Assembly: GCA_017940955.1 (NCBI GenBank)
Contig: JAGAXP010000262.1
Span: 1-59,262 of the forward strand
Origin: Oribacterium sp.
GTDB taxonomy: Bacteria; Bacillota_A; Clostridia; Lachnospirales; Lachnospiraceae
Direction: 5' to 3'
Length of the DNA stretch: 59,262 nucleotides
How positions within the stretch are numbered: the stretch's first letter is position 1; every line of letters starts with the position of its first letter. A program made the position numbers and the translations under genes. Below are positions 9,191-18,761 of this stretch, piece by piece. The notes beneath the pieces are model-generated. The model was not told the DNA's origin. It made no database searches and worked only from the letters and a program-made list of their open reading frames with translations.

Positions 9191-10489
9191 TTAAACTCTT
9201 TTTGCAAACGACAATGCTATCCACCCGGCACCGCTCTTTAGCCTTCCCCATCCAGCCTCGGAGCCCTTGCCATCCTTCGCTTCCACTATCGTATACACTC
9301 CCGGCGGCACATACTTCCCCGTCCAGGCTGTATCCGTCCCGGCACCTGCCCGAATCCGCAGATCTTTCACTGTCACCCGGACACGGAAAGGACAGGCTGG
9401 ATCGTTCACCCCCTCAGATGATCCGGTACCACCGCCAGCCGCATACTTCTCATAGTACCCCTGACCATAGCCAGCTCTCTTTACCTGTACTGCCTCACTC
9501 TGATCAGCCGGTCTCTCATACCACAAAAGCACCGCATCCGAAGCCTGTCTCACAGAATCAGCCCCCTGAAGCACGGTAAGCACCGCCGGATAACTGTCCT
9601 TTAACTCTTTCCATAGAAAGTCCAGCTGCATAGAGAGATCCCCGATGCTCTTCCCCGTGCTTTTCGCAAAGTCCAGTAACGCCTGCTTCCTGCTCCAAAA
9701 AGTCCACTGGCAAAGTCCATACCCGGCTTTGTCTTTAGCGAAATCAGGATACGCCCCGTCATCCACAAGTCTTGTATACTCTTCGCTCGTGATATTGAGC
9801 TTCTTTTCGTAGGATTTCTGAAGTATCGCACTTTTCATCGTACTTTCTGCATAGAGGTTTCCCATCAGCCCTGCCACGCCATATGCGCACCCGATCCTTG
9901 CAAGCAGAAAATCCCATATCACCTTTTCGGGATCAGCTGAGGCAGCACCGCCCAGCTTCGCCGTAACCTTCTCCGCCAGATCCCCCATCCGTTCCATCAT
10001 CCACGTCCCCGGACAGCTTTTATTCGCAAACCATCTGTGAACCGTAAGGACCATTTCATCTGGTTCCGGCTGATATTTCAGCGTCTTATCCTTGTCTCCA
10101 AGCCACAGCAGCTTCCTTTTGACATTTCTCTTACAGATATCCACGCAAAGCTCTATCAGCTTTTGATAAACGGTATCTGTGAAAGCATACGGTTCCTTCG
10201 TCTCAGATGCGCACTCAATCGTGACCGCCCTCTGATCATTGGCATTGTTGGAAGAGCACCATGAACGTTTCTTCTCTTCCACATACATCCCTATGCGCCC
10301 ATCCCGGTCGATGCCGTAATTGCTGGATGCCTTCGTGGACTTCTTTGCGAACCAGTCTCCAAGCCCTTCAGCGGTCGGAGCCCCCACGATACAATGCGGT
10401 GTGATCCTGTCAATGGCGTGTGTTCTCTCCCCGGAATTGTTCGGGCTCAGCTTTATATACGCCACCATCGGACTATTCGTATATCCCAT
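9191..10489 (-). CDS. endolysin: N-acetylmuramoyl-L-alanine amidase with tail-lysozyme-like and SH3 domains
   Basis: 432 aa from the ATG at 10489 (a TTG at 10492 is also possible; TGATG overlaps the holin stop). Residues 1-165 form an Amidase_2/PGRP domain, including HCIVGAPTAEG and the VHRWFANKSCPG zinc-site segment. Residues about 195-345 (WDFLLARIGCAYGVAGLMGN, GYGLCQW) resemble the phage tail lysozyme fold (Phage_lysozyme2), and the last about 65 residues are an SH3 cell-wall-binding domain. It cleaves host peptidoglycan at lysis. It follows the holin in one operon and ends just before the bidirectional terminator. Two catalytic domains in one lysin are common in Clostridia phages. Confidence 0.9.
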   Translation of the reverse strand: MGYTNSPMVAYIKLSPNNSGERTHAIDRITPHCIVGAPTAEGLGDWFAKKSTKASSNYGIDRDGRIGMYVEEKKRSWCSSNNANDQRAVTIECASETKEPYAFTDTVYQKLIELCVDICKRNVKRKLLWLGDKDKTLKYQPEPDEMVLTVHRWFANKSCPGTWMMERMGDLAEKVTAKLGGAASADPEKVIWDFLLARIGCAYGVAGLMGNLYAESTMKSAILQKSYEKKLNITSEEYTRLVDDGAYPDFAKDKAGYGLCQWTFWSRKQALLDFAKSTGKSIGDLSMQLDFLWKELKDSYPAVLTVLQGADSVRQASDAVLLWYERPADQSEAVQVKRAGYGQGYYEKYAAGGGTGSSEGVNDPACPFRVRVTVKDLRIRAGAGTDTAWTGKYVPPGVYTIVEAKDGKGSEAGWGRLKSGAGWIALSFAKRV

Positions 10490-10914
10490 CAACGCTCACC
10501 ATCCTTTCCATCGTCTTCACTCTCCCTGTGAAGCTGCTCTAATACCCTATGGAGCTTTTCCGGAATAGGAAGCCCCAGGTGTGCAGCATTCTCTACAAGA
10601 GACAACCCCTCGTTGCTCAGATAGAAGAAAATGATCGCCGTCCTTAAAACGCCTGTCTCACCAAAAATCTGAACATCCAACAGATGCCCCACTCCGACAA
10701 GAGCAAAAATAATCACTTTGCGGCAAATTCCGCGAAAACCCACGCTGGAATTGAGATTTCTGTCTGCCACAGCGCACATCACGCCAGTCAGATAATCCAG
10801 CACCACGAAAGCAAGCAGCGCATACAAAAGCCCATCATTTCCCCCAAGGAAGTATCCAAGCCAGCCGCCTACTGCCGTAAACACCATCTGAATCACATTC
10901 CAAAACTCTTTCAT
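10489..10914 (-). CDS. phage holin, phi-LC3/Cph1 (holin_4_1, TcdE-like) family
   Basis: 141 aa, with hydrophobic segments around residues 10-27, 30-50 (LLYALLAFVVLDYLTGVM) and 66-100, and a charged C-terminal tail (HRESEDDGKDGER). The FVVLDYLTGV segment is typical of the bacteriophage_holin_4_1 family. It makes the membrane lesion that lets the endolysin out. The ribosome site is GGAGG with a 9-nt gap. Its stop overlaps the lysin start. Confidence 0.92.
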   Translation of the reverse strand: MKEFWNVIQMVFTAVGGWLGYFLGGNDGLLYALLAFVVLDYLTGVMCAVADRNLNSSVGFRGICRKVIIFALVGVGHLLDVQIFGETGVLRTAIIFFYLSNEGLSLVENAAHLGLPIPEKLHRVLEQLHRESEDDGKDGER

Positions 10915-10936
10915 CTCCTACATCCTCCCTTTGCAT

Positions 10937-10968
10937 AAAAACAGGCGGCTCCATCTCTGGAAACCGCC
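10937..10968 (-). terminator. intrinsic terminator between tail fibre-like gene and lysis genes
   Basis: On the minus strand GGCGG (10968-10964) pairs with CCGCC (10948-10944), with partial further pairing inside, followed by TG and TTTTT. It lies in the 82-bp gap after the tail gene and could make lysis expression partly independent of the tail transcript. Confidence 0.5.
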
Positions 10969-10996
10969 GCCAAAAAGTTACCGTCTTCAAAAAATC

Positions 10997-12403
10997 CTAT
11001 GAACTTACCACCTGCTCAGTCAGGGTATATGTGATCTTCATCGTCTTATCCGCATTCTTAACCACTGCCTGACTTAAGTTGCTGATCGTTGCCAGATACG
11101 GCGTAAGCAGGTAATTGTATCTGTACTCATTACCGTAGGAACCGCCCCATCCCATCACAAATTCTTTATAACAAAAAAGAGGTGTGGCAAGATTATTCGT
11201 CCTGGTACCGCCATAGGTCTGGATCACGTTATCATTCGCATCGATCATAAAATCGTAGCCGATGATCAGATCCTTCACCATCAAAAGCCTTGCCTCACAG
11301 CTCCCGGAAGTACAGATACTCTTCGCCTCAGAAGTAAACCCAAAACTCAGCAGCGTCACATCCGTGGAATTGCTCAGATTGATCTTGTAAACACCGCCAT
11401 CATCATAAGCCAGCACATACAGATACCCGTTTCGCACCACAGCATTTCTCTGTGTCGCCGGGTAACTGGAATCCGGACGGAAACTTCCCACCGTCTTTAA
11501 TGTGGCATTCGATAGCGTCCATGATCCTTCCGTAAATGTCAGGTCACTCTTCTTGATCTTGATCCACAGCATCGTTGCGCTGCCGGATGAATTGGCTTGA
11601 TTGGAAAATCCATACCAGTACCCATCTCCGCCATCAAGAAAAATGCCATAAGGCGTATAGCTCCCATAAAATCGGAATGTAGAACACTGCAGCACCGTCG
11701 TATCTTCCAAAGTCAATGTGGTATCATTCAGCTTCTCATTCAGCCCGATATCAAACACCGGGATGCGGTATCTTGTAATAGTAACCGTATTGCTTGCATA
11801 GGCAATGGAGTATATCAATCCATTCTCAAAATCAATCTCCACAGTCCTAAACAAGGTATTCAGCCACTCCACGGTAAGATCAAGGCTGTTCTGTCTGAGC
11901 AGCAGAAGAGCCGTATCCACAGCTACATCAGATCCATAGGCATTTGCACCGCCCTGTTTCGATGTCAGTCCCACCGCCGCAATGGTTCCATTCCCCTGCG
12001 AAGGCGTGAACTCCCATACGAACTTATATCCATCCGATAATGCCATGCTTTCTGTCAGATTCATGCTCCCGCGCTTCACATTCGCTGTTGCGTTTACATC
12101 ATTGGAAGCATAAGCCACCGGCAGATTTGCGGATGACGGATAAAGGTTTGCCGCCTGCTCCGTGAGAGTCGATGAAAACAAAAGGATACCACCGATCATG
12201 TTAGGACATATCGGCAGCATCTCATCATTCCAGTTCATTTCTGTGTCATATGTTCCCGCCGTGTGATAGAACAACCCCAAAGGATTCGTTCCAAGCAGGT
12301 CATTAACGACATTTGTCACCATGTTTGTCTCGGAGATGGTATCCACCGTCCCCGTATTCACATCTTCCAGTTCAATCGTAACATTCCCTGTATATCTTCT
12401 CAT
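10997..12403 (-). CDS. phage tail-associated protein, possible receptor-binding/fibre protein
   Basis: 468 aa, no named family recognised with confidence. It is Ser/Thr/Asn-rich with many short beta-like stretches and repeated motifs such as GGDGYWYGFSNQ and NGYLYVLAYDDGG, which read like a beta-propeller or beta-rich fibre. It is the last gene of the tail cluster, just after the baseplate-like protein and before the holin, the usual place of receptor-binding proteins. Start ATG follows GGAGGGCGAA. There is no C-type lectin-like variable end and no neighbouring template repeat, so it does not look like a diversity-generating target. Confidence 0.65.
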   Translation of the reverse strand: MRRYTGNVTIELEDVNTGTVDTISETNMVTNVVNDLLGTNPLGLFYHTAGTYDTEMNWNDEMLPICPNMIGGILLFSSTLTEQAANLYPSSANLPVAYASNDVNATANVKRGSMNLTESMALSDGYKFVWEFTPSQGNGTIAAVGLTSKQGGANAYGSDVAVDTALLLLRQNSLDLTVEWLNTLFRTVEIDFENGLIYSIAYASNTVTITRYRIPVFDIGLNEKLNDTTLTLEDTTVLQCSTFRFYGSYTPYGIFLDGGDGYWYGFSNQANSSGSATMLWIKIKKSDLTFTEGSWTLSNATLKTVGSFRPDSSYPATQRNAVVRNGYLYVLAYDDGGVYKINLSNSTDVTLLSFGFTSEAKSICTSGSCEARLLMVKDLIIGYDFMIDANDNVIQTYGGTRTNNLATPLFCYKEFVMGWGGSYGNEYRYNYLLTPYLATISNLSQAVVKNADKTMKITYTLTEQVVSS

Positions 12404-12412
12404 TTCGCCCTC

Positions 12413-14296
12413 CTATGAATTACTGCCTGTCACATCCACCTGCACTGCAAAGGCACCGATGGACGACCTGCCGCTCTTGGTATCGGAATAAGCCCTCTGT
12501 ACCAGCTCATCAATCTCCCACAACGTACTCTCTGTAAAGCCAACGCTTCTAAGCCGTCCTGCAAGAGCACCTGTTCCAATCGGGATCCTATCGATATAAT
12601 CTTCAACCTCGATCTTTCCATCCCATGCGTCACCGGCTCCCATGCCCTGACCCATAACGGATGCAATGCAGAATCCGGTATCAACCGTTGCCGCTCCACC
12701 GGAACACCGCATATACACGTTGAAAGTATTGGTATAATTCGGCACCACATTTTCTATCGGATAATACAGAAAAATGGTATGCCGCCCGGTATGCCAGTTT
12801 TCCTGCGGATAATGTATCGGGATCATCTGCTCATTAAACTCAAAGGAAAAGATTACATCAGCGTGCCCCGCTTCTGTCCATGAGACAGGTAATGAGACGT
12901 TCACCGTCTGCTCAGTTGTCGTACCGATAACCGAAGCCTCTTCTCCCTCTTCAGTAACATCCTCTACATCAACCGCCGGTATAACAACATCCCCTGCCGC
13001 CGTTGCCGTCCTTGTCACGGCAGGCGCATTCACATCAATTATGATCTGCCCGAAAAACAGCGCATTCGTTGAATCCGTGGTTGCAAACTCAATGGAGATG
13101 ATCTTTGTATCCGTGTTCTGTACCGAAAATGCTGAGGCATTGGTAAATGTATGTATCCCGATCTTCCCGGCTTCCTTATTCCCTTCTATCTGAGACAACA
13201 GCCCGGATATGTTCTTATCGTTCTTACTCTTCGCCTGTGCCAGCCGTGGATTCTTCCCCACGCATTTCAAAGTCTGTCTGCCGCCAATCTTCACGGTATT
13301 TGATGTAATGGCGGCTATTTTTGTAGAATCCGCCTGACCGCCACTGAACGACAAAATGTCGCCGAGATCCAGAGCCGGATTACCTATGGTATCCGTCTCA
13401 AAGGGCACATAGTTCACCACAGCGATATCATTCAGGATATTCGTGATCAGCTGCTCCCTGGTCTCATCCAGCCCAAATTGCAGGAACGGATTCACCCCAA
13501 GGTTCATTGTCAGCCCGTCATCCGGATCCAGCGCATAGTATTCAGCAATTTGCGTCCGCAGATTCGTAGATGAAACCGCCGTGTATCTTGTGATAAAATC
13601 CGAAAAGCTGCTCGTAAACCTGTGCCTTCTCTCCACCAACAGCGTAGGAACATTGCCATATTTCCTCAGTTCCAGAGCCCCCGAACGGTTTATCACGAAA
13701 AAACCTCCCAGCACCTGTCCTATATAGTAAAGGACATCCCTGTAGGTCTCGATATCGTTATCTTCATATATCGAAAGATTCTCCGTACCGTTAGGCAGGG
13801 CTTCGATATACTCCCTCGTTTGCGCCAGCGCAACATCACAGGCCAGCGAACAGAGAGTCATGAAGTCATAACAGTTTCCAATGGACTCCGATGCATTGAA
13901 GCTCTTCTCAAACCGCACCATATAGTCATAGGCTTTTATTTCAAGCGTCTTAACCTTCCTGTTTGCCTCCGACACCTCAAATATCCCCATCGGGATCGTC
14001 TCATAGGAATCATCCGGAAGCTTAAGATGATAAAACATTTCCACAATGGCATCTTCAAGCGTGTACCGGTCTATTGTCGAAAACAGCGATATATCCAGCT
14101 CCGATGCATACACGGTTCCAAGCTCTATCTCTGCATTCCCGCAGCACTGTGAAGTTATTGAACCGCTCCCCTTCACGATATCCTCCTGCGTGAAGTTATA
14201 AACCGTACCTGCCGCTGTGGTGATCCGCCCCGTCCAGTAATATTTTCTTGTCTTGTCCTTAACCGCCGTAAGGAACGCATTACTCACCGGATACAT
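12413..14296 (-). CDS. phage tail/baseplate protein (minor structural)
   Basis: 627 aa. The N-terminal part (MYPVSNAFLTAVKDKTRKYYWTG in outline) and the segment around YEAL/KTLEIKAYDYMVRFEK are typical of baseplate hub proteins of Firmicutes siphophages, which sit at the tail tip below the tape measure. The middle carries DILSFSGGQ and the C-terminal half is beta-rich. It lies directly after the small distal-tail-like gene. Its exact position in the tail tip (hub or spike) is not fixed by sequence alone. Confidence 0.75.
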   Translation of the reverse strand: MYPVSNAFLTAVKDKTRKYYWTGRITTAAGTVYNFTQEDIVKGSGSITSQCCGNAEIELGTVYASELDISLFSTIDRYTLEDAIVEMFYHLKLPDDSYETIPMGIFEVSEANRKVKTLEIKAYDYMVRFEKSFNASESIGNCYDFMTLCSLACDVALAQTREYIEALPNGTENLSIYEDNDIETYRDVLYYIGQVLGGFFVINRSGALELRKYGNVPTLLVERRHRFTSSFSDFITRYTAVSSTNLRTQIAEYYALDPDDGLTMNLGVNPFLQFGLDETREQLITNILNDIAVVNYVPFETDTIGNPALDLGDILSFSGGQADSTKIAAITSNTVKIGGRQTLKCVGKNPRLAQAKSKNDKNISGLLSQIEGNKEAGKIGIHTFTNASAFSVQNTDTKIISIEFATTDSTNALFFGQIIIDVNAPAVTRTATAAGDVVIPAVDVEDVTEEGEEASVIGTTTEQTVNVSLPVSWTEAGHADVIFSFEFNEQMIPIHYPQENWHTGRHTIFLYYPIENVVPNYTNTFNVYMRCSGGAATVDTGFCIASVMGQGMGAGDAWDGKIEVEDYIDRIPIGTGALAGRLRSVGFTESTLWEIDELVQRAYSDTKSGRSSIGAFAVQVDVTGSNS

Positions 14297-14308
14297 GACG
14301 AATCCCTC

Positions 14309-14671
14309 CTAAAACTCTTTCAGTGTAAAGCTCACATTCCACAAACTCCCATAGCTCGTATCGCTCACCAGCTTCACGGCATACCCGTCAATATACATCT
14401 GAGTGGCTGTCAGCTGCATGGTCTCTACGTCCAGATACTGCACCGTGATACTGGCAAGTTTCTTATACGCCGAAAACTTCTTAAGCCACTTCTGTGATAC
14501 ATTGAAAGTAACCTTGATCTCTACAACGCCCTCACGCACCACATCCCTCTGCGTAGTTCCTGCCTCTGTCACGCCGCCGCTGTCTGCCTCAACATCGTTC
14601 AGATCAAGATCATAAGAGGCAGGCATCGGTATGTTCTCCCCGTTGAAAATGAGATATTGTAAATGTGCCAT
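14309..14671 (-). CDS. small tail protein (distal tail/DUF6711-like)
   Basis: 120 aa from ATG 14671, placed by an AGGAGT...GGAGG ribosome region; a frame to 14686 has a poorer start. It is a compact beta-rich protein (VVEIKVTFNVSQKWLKKFSAYK, SLWNVSFTLKEF) of the kind found directly after tape measure genes and resembling DUF6711. Likely a tail-tip adaptor. It starts 2 nt past the tape measure stop. Confidence 0.7.
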   Translation of the reverse strand: MAHLQYLIFNGENIPMPASYDLDLNDVEADSGGVTEAGTTQRDVVREGVVEIKVTFNVSQKWLKKFSAYKKLASITVQYLDVETMQLTATQMYIDGYAVKLVSDTSYGSLWNVSFTLKEF

Positions 14672-14672
14672 C

Positions 14673-17627
14673 TTACCTGCCTCCACTCCTTAAATTCATG
14701 CTCTGCTGAGCGTTTACAATCACTTCATCCAGCAGCGTGCCGCCCAGATAAACCGGTATCACGATATCACCGCTCTGTCCGGACAATCCCTGTACAGCCT
14801 CACGGATAGCAGAAACGATGCTTGTTCCGGTATTTCCTGCTGAGATCATCGCTCCGCTCGCACCTGCAAGAGTCGGTGTCACATTAGGGCTTATCATCAT
14901 ATCCCCGGAAACATCTTCCATCGCATTTGCAATAAGCCCCCGGCTCTTTTCAATCCCTTGTGCAAGTCCCTTTATAAAATCAGGCATCCATCTCTCATAG
15001 TCTGTCAGCGGACCCTCATCCGGCACCGAGAAATGCAGGAAACTTTTGATCTTGTCCGCAACCGCTGATACCGCATCCCCGACTGCGCTGATACATGATT
15101 TAATCCCATTTACAATACCCATGATCAAATCCTTGCCCCAGTTAAACGCCTGAGACGCAAGCCCCGTGATATGGCTCTTCACCTTGTCAAAACCGCTTTT
15201 CACGGCATTGAACACATTGCCCATAGCCGTCTTTGTGGCTGAAGTGATATTGTTCCATGCCGTAGACACCGCATTCTTTATGCCATTGCTCACGTTCGTC
15301 ACCGTGGACTTGATATTGTTCCAAGCCGTGCTCACCACATTCTTAATGGCATTGGCGGCATTGGAGATTACAGTCTTTATGCCGTTCCAGATCGTCGATA
15401 TAAACTGTGATATGGCATTCCATACCGTGGTAGCCGTATTCTTTATGGCGTTCCAGGCATTTGTCAGGAATGTCGATATCGCATTCACCACCGTAGTAAA
15501 GGTAGTCCGGATCGTATTCCAGATGGTTGTAAAGAACGTGGATATAGCGTTCCAAGCCGTGTTAGCCGCCGTCTTAATCGCATTCCAGGCCGTTGTCAGG
15601 AAAGTGCTGATTGCATTTACAACCGTCTCTACTACAGTCTTGATAGCATTCCAGATCGTTGTAAAAACGGTCTTTATTGCATTCAGAACCGTAGTGATAA
15701 TGGTCTTGTAAATATTGAAATACGTTGTAATGATCAGCTTTATCGCATCCACCACCGTCTGGAAGATTGCCTTGATCCCCTCCCATAAGCCTGAGAAGAA
15801 ATCCTTGATACCATTCCATACGGTCTCAGCCGTGGACTTTATAGCTTCCCATGCCGCTGAAAAGAACTCTTTCAGCCCCTCCCACACGGCAATGGCAACC
15901 TCTTTTATGCTCTCCCACAGGTCGATCCAGAACTGCCGAAACTCTTCATTCGTATTCCACAGATAGATAAACGCAGCTACAAGAGCCGCAATCGCCGCAA
16001 TGATAAGCACGATGGGATTTGCCAGCATCGTAGCATTCAAAGCCATAAATGCCTTCTGCACCACTCCAATTACACTTGCCAGCTTCGGGATGATGGTCAT
16101 GATCGTACCCACAGCCGACATAACCTTACCGATTACGATCAGCACCGGACCGATAGCCGCCGCCACAAGCGCAATGGTTATGATAACCTTCCTTGTACCC
16201 TCATCCATCGAGTTCATCCAGTCCACAAACTTCTGTATCCATCCCACGATAGATCGGATCGCAGGCATAAGCATTTCCCCAAAGGAAATCGCCAGCTCTT
16301 CCAGCTGAGACTTCAATATCGTCAGCTGTCCTTCAAGGTTATCCTGCATGGTAGCCGCCATCTCAGCGGATTTGCCGTCACAGTTTGCTATCGCATTGGA
16401 TAACTTATTGATATCCCCTTCTCCGGCATTCATGAGTGCGAGGAATCCGGACATCGCATTCTTTCCTACCAAGCTCTCAGCCGCCGCTGCCTTTTCGGAC
16501 TCCGATAATCCGGAGAAAGCCGTCCTGCAATCAGCCAGAATATCCGAAAGATCCCTCATGGAGCCGTCCGCATTGGTGGTGGCAACCGTAACCTCTCCGA
16601 TATTTGAGCCGCATATCTTCACATCCCCGGACAGATTGTTCATGATCGTCCTTAAGGAAGTACCAGCCTGTGAAGACTTGATTCCGGCATTTGCCATCAG
16701 TCCGATAGCCTCAGCCGTATCCTCAGCAGAAAAACCAAGCGCACCTGCAATAGGCGCACAATATTTGAACGTTTCTCCCATCATTGAAACGTTCGTGTTG
16801 GCATTCGAGCTTGCAGCAGCAAGGATATCAGCGAAATGTCCGCTGTCCTGAGCCGTAAGTCCAAAAGCCGTCAAAGCGTCCGTAACGATATCGGATGTGG
16901 TCGCCAGATCCTCCCCAGAAGCCGCTGCAAGGTTCATTACGCCTTCAATACCGCCCAGCATATCTTCTGTCTTCCAGCCCGCCATTGCCATGTATTCCAT
17001 AGCGGATGCTGCTTCTGACGCAGAGAATTTTGTTTTAGCGCCCATCTCACGGGCTTTTTCCCTGAGTGCATCCAGATCAGATCCCGTTGCCCCGGAAATA
17101 GCGGATACCCTGCTCATACCGCTGTCAAAGTCAGCCGCTGTCTTTACCGCAGCCGTACCCAGACCGGCGACAACGCCCGTAACCGGCAAAAACTTCTTTC
17201 CCACCTCGGTCACGTTATCGCCCATTGTCCTTAACTTTTCGCCGTCAGCTGCTATCTTCTGAAGAGCCGTAGCACTCTGATTCGCCTGTGCTTCAAGGGA
17301 TTTAAGCTTTGCCTCAGTCTCAGCAATCTCCCTCTGCAGTCCGTCATACTGTTCTTGTGTGATCGTGCCGTTCTTAAGAGCCTCATTCGCCTGTTCCGAT
17401 GCTGTCTTAAGCGTTTCCAGCTTCTGCTTTGTTTCCTGTACCGCATCGCCTAAAAGCCTGTGTTTCTGAGCCAATAGTTCAGTATTGCCCGGATCCAGTT
17501 TTAGAAGTTTATCAACATCACGGAGCTGACTTTGGGTATTCTTTATTTCACTATTAACACCCTTAAGGGCTGTCTGGAGCTTTGTGGTATCGCCTCCGAT
17601 CTCCACGGTAATGCCCTGTATTCTCAC
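14673..17627 (-). CDS. phage tape measure protein, TP901 family
   Basis: 984 aa from GTG 17627 (TTG 17630 is also possible; GGAGGTGA lies upstream). The N-terminal 120 residues are coiled coil. Residues about 150-400 form the TP901/PhageMin_Tail domain (ASAMEYMAMAGWKTEDMLGG). Next come hydrophobic segments near 490-560 that may enter the host membrane, and then a long array of roughly 11-residue W-N-x-I repeats (about 570-830). It sets tail length and may help DNA entry. Long reverse-frame ORFs opposite it are shadows of this periodic composition. Confidence 0.95.
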   Translation of the reverse strand: MRIQGITVEIGGDTTKLQTALKGVNSEIKNTQSQLRDVDKLLKLDPGNTELLAQKHRLLGDAVQETKQKLETLKTASEQANEALKNGTITQEQYDGLQREIAETEAKLKSLEAQANQSATALQKIAADGEKLRTMGDNVTEVGKKFLPVTGVVAGLGTAAVKTAADFDSGMSRVSAISGATGSDLDALREKAREMGAKTKFSASEAASAMEYMAMAGWKTEDMLGGIEGVMNLAAASGEDLATTSDIVTDALTAFGLTAQDSGHFADILAAASSNANTNVSMMGETFKYCAPIAGALGFSAEDTAEAIGLMANAGIKSSQAGTSLRTIMNNLSGDVKICGSNIGEVTVATTNADGSMRDLSDILADCRTAFSGLSESEKAAAAESLVGKNAMSGFLALMNAGEGDINKLSNAIANCDGKSAEMAATMQDNLEGQLTILKSQLEELAISFGEMLMPAIRSIVGWIQKFVDWMNSMDEGTRKVIITIALVAAAIGPVLIVIGKVMSAVGTIMTIIPKLASVIGVVQKAFMALNATMLANPIVLIIAAIAALVAAFIYLWNTNEEFRQFWIDLWESIKEVAIAVWEGLKEFFSAAWEAIKSTAETVWNGIKDFFSGLWEGIKAIFQTVVDAIKLIITTYFNIYKTIITTVLNAIKTVFTTIWNAIKTVVETVVNAISTFLTTAWNAIKTAANTAWNAISTFFTTIWNTIRTTFTTVVNAISTFLTNAWNAIKNTATTVWNAISQFISTIWNGIKTVISNAANAIKNVVSTAWNNIKSTVTNVSNGIKNAVSTAWNNITSATKTAMGNVFNAVKSGFDKVKSHITGLASQAFNWGKDLIMGIVNGIKSCISAVGDAVSAVADKIKSFLHFSVPDEGPLTDYERWMPDFIKGLAQGIEKSRGLIANAMEDVSGDMMISPNVTPTLAGASGAMISAGNTGTSIVSAIREAVQGLSGQSGDIVIPVYLGGTLLDEVIVNAQQSMNLRSGGR
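15180..15870 (-). repeat. ~33-bp degenerate tandem repeats in tape measure gene
   Basis: About twenty imperfect repeats encode variants of TTVWNAIKTV, roughly 11 residues each, with Trp-Asn or Val-Asn at fixed spacing. Such tape measure repeats are thought to set tail length in helical increments. Confidence 0.75.
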
Positions 17628-17653
17628 CAAAAATCACCTCCCCCGAACGCATT

Positions 17654-17677
17654 AAAAAAGCACCTCCGAAGAGATGC
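17654..17677 (-). terminator. intrinsic terminator of the EEP nuclease moron
   Basis: On the minus strand GCATCTC-TTCG-GAGGTGC forms a 7-bp stem (one G-T pair) capped by a UUCG tetraloop and followed by six T. It lies between the moron and the tape measure gene, 26 bp after the moron stop. Confidence 0.85.
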
Positions 17678-17702
17678 CTCAATCAAACTATTCTTAATAT
17701 TT

Positions 17703-18686
17703 TTATTTGGCGTATTGTTTCAGCCACTCATGTATCCTCCACACCAACTCATCCTGTGGAAGATAATCTGGAAATGTATCTGTATCTTCAAAAGCGTGGT
17801 TCTTTGCGTATTCTTCATTTTCTGCATCCTCCACCACATAGAATCCCGGCAAATGCTCAACCCTGTAGTAGAATCCGTCTTTCCCCTTGTAACACACATC
17901 CCCGAATGAACATCTTTCATATCCAAGCCTATCAAAGAATGCAGTCTGATCAACCACGGTTAATTCCTTATTCATCAACTGGATGTCTATTACGATTCCC
18001 TTATGATCAGACAATGCCTTATCATAGTTCCATTCATCAACCGACGTAATCTTCAGCCTGCTTTGGCTCGATTTTGCTACCGTTGAAGGATCCAATTCAC
18101 CATAATACATAAAATCATCATGCAATGCTATGTGGTCAATGCACTCTGCTTTATGCCCGGTCATCAGATAAATATGATTATCCTCAAAGGACTTCAATAC
18201 TGTATCTCTACCATAAGTCGTGTAATAGTAATTATCACTGAATGTCAGATTATAATCCCCTATCACACATAACCGATATCCTGCCTCGGATAGCCGCTTA
18301 ATATCTTCCATCTGCTTTTCAAGGTCAGTCTTGAATGATGCCTCTCTGTTTCCGAAAATCCCCATAATGGTTCCGTAAATACAGAGATTTCCATATTCCG
18401 TTTCAAGTTCTACGCAGATAGCCGTATATTTATCATATGTCGGATGTTCTTTCACGCATTTGTATTTCGTGTAGATAGACACCCGATTTTCGGTTTCTTT
18501 GTAATAATCCGGCTTGATCTCTTTTAAGAGCGGCGTGCTGTAGCAATAGGGATAATCCGGATGTATCCTCTCATCCGTCTCTGTCAGCACAAGAATATCC
18601 GCATTGATAGCCCTGCATTCTGTCAGCATCCTGTCCAGTTCTTTATAATGTTTTAGCCGCTCCACATTCCATGTCGCTATTCTCAT
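17703..18686 (-). CDS. endonuclease/exonuclease/phosphatase (EEP) family protein, moron in tail operon
   Basis: 327 aa. The N-terminal 230 residues have the EEP active site: N7 in MRIATWNVERL, E36 in LTETDE, D144/N146 in IGDYNLTF, D184 in CIDHI, and D227/H228 in LSDHKG. The last 95 residues (FFDRLGYERCSFGDVC...) are a separate domain I do not recognise. EEP enzymes cleave phosphodiester bonds in DNA, RNA or lipids; the substrate here is unknown. The gene interrupts the otherwise conserved chaperone-tape measure order, and has its own extended -10 promoter and terminator, the hallmarks of a moron expressed from the prophage. It is not close to the ExoIII domain of the APE-RT protein. Confidence 0.85.
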   Translation of the reverse strand: MRIATWNVERLKHYKELDRMLTECRAINADILVLTETDERIHPDYPYCYSTPLLKEIKPDYYKETENRVSIYTKYKCVKEHPTYDKYTAICVELETEYGNLCIYGTIMGIFGNREASFKTDLEKQMEDIKRLSEAGYRLCVIGDYNLTFSDNYYYTTYGRDTVLKSFEDNHIYLMTGHKAECIDHIALHDDFMYYGELDPSTVAKSSQSRLKITSVDEWNYDKALSDHKGIVIDIQLMNKELTVVDQTAFFDRLGYERCSFGDVCYKGKDGFYYRVEHLPGFYVVEDAENEEYAKNHAFEDTDTFPDYLPQDELVWRIHEWLKQYAK

Positions 18687-18744
18687 AACAAAACCTCTAT
18701 CTCAAAACGATATCCGAAAGATATATCGTCAAGTAGTGGCTCTG

Positions 18745-18753
18745 ATTATAGCA
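18745..18753 (-). promoter_or_regulatory. extended -10 promoter of the EEP moron
   Basis: TGC-TATAAT on the minus strand, a perfect -10 with the extended TGn motif, about 60 bp before the moron start. No good -35 is seen, as is usual for extended -10 promoters. It lies just after the stop of the frameshifted chaperone. Confidence 0.65.
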
Positions 18754-18761
18754 TATTTGTA

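Noticed and set aside
6241..12403. Diversity-generating retroelement (RT near tail fibre gene)
   Set aside because: The RT is group II-like, with EGSPLSPS in place of the DGR-type motif. I saw no template/variable repeat pair with adenine-specific differences, and the fibre-like protein lacks a lectin-type variable end.
15166..16851. Long plus-strand ORFs opposite the tape measure gene
   Set aside because: They mirror the periodic codons of the tape measure repeats, have no ribosome sites and encode repetitive hydrophobic sequence.
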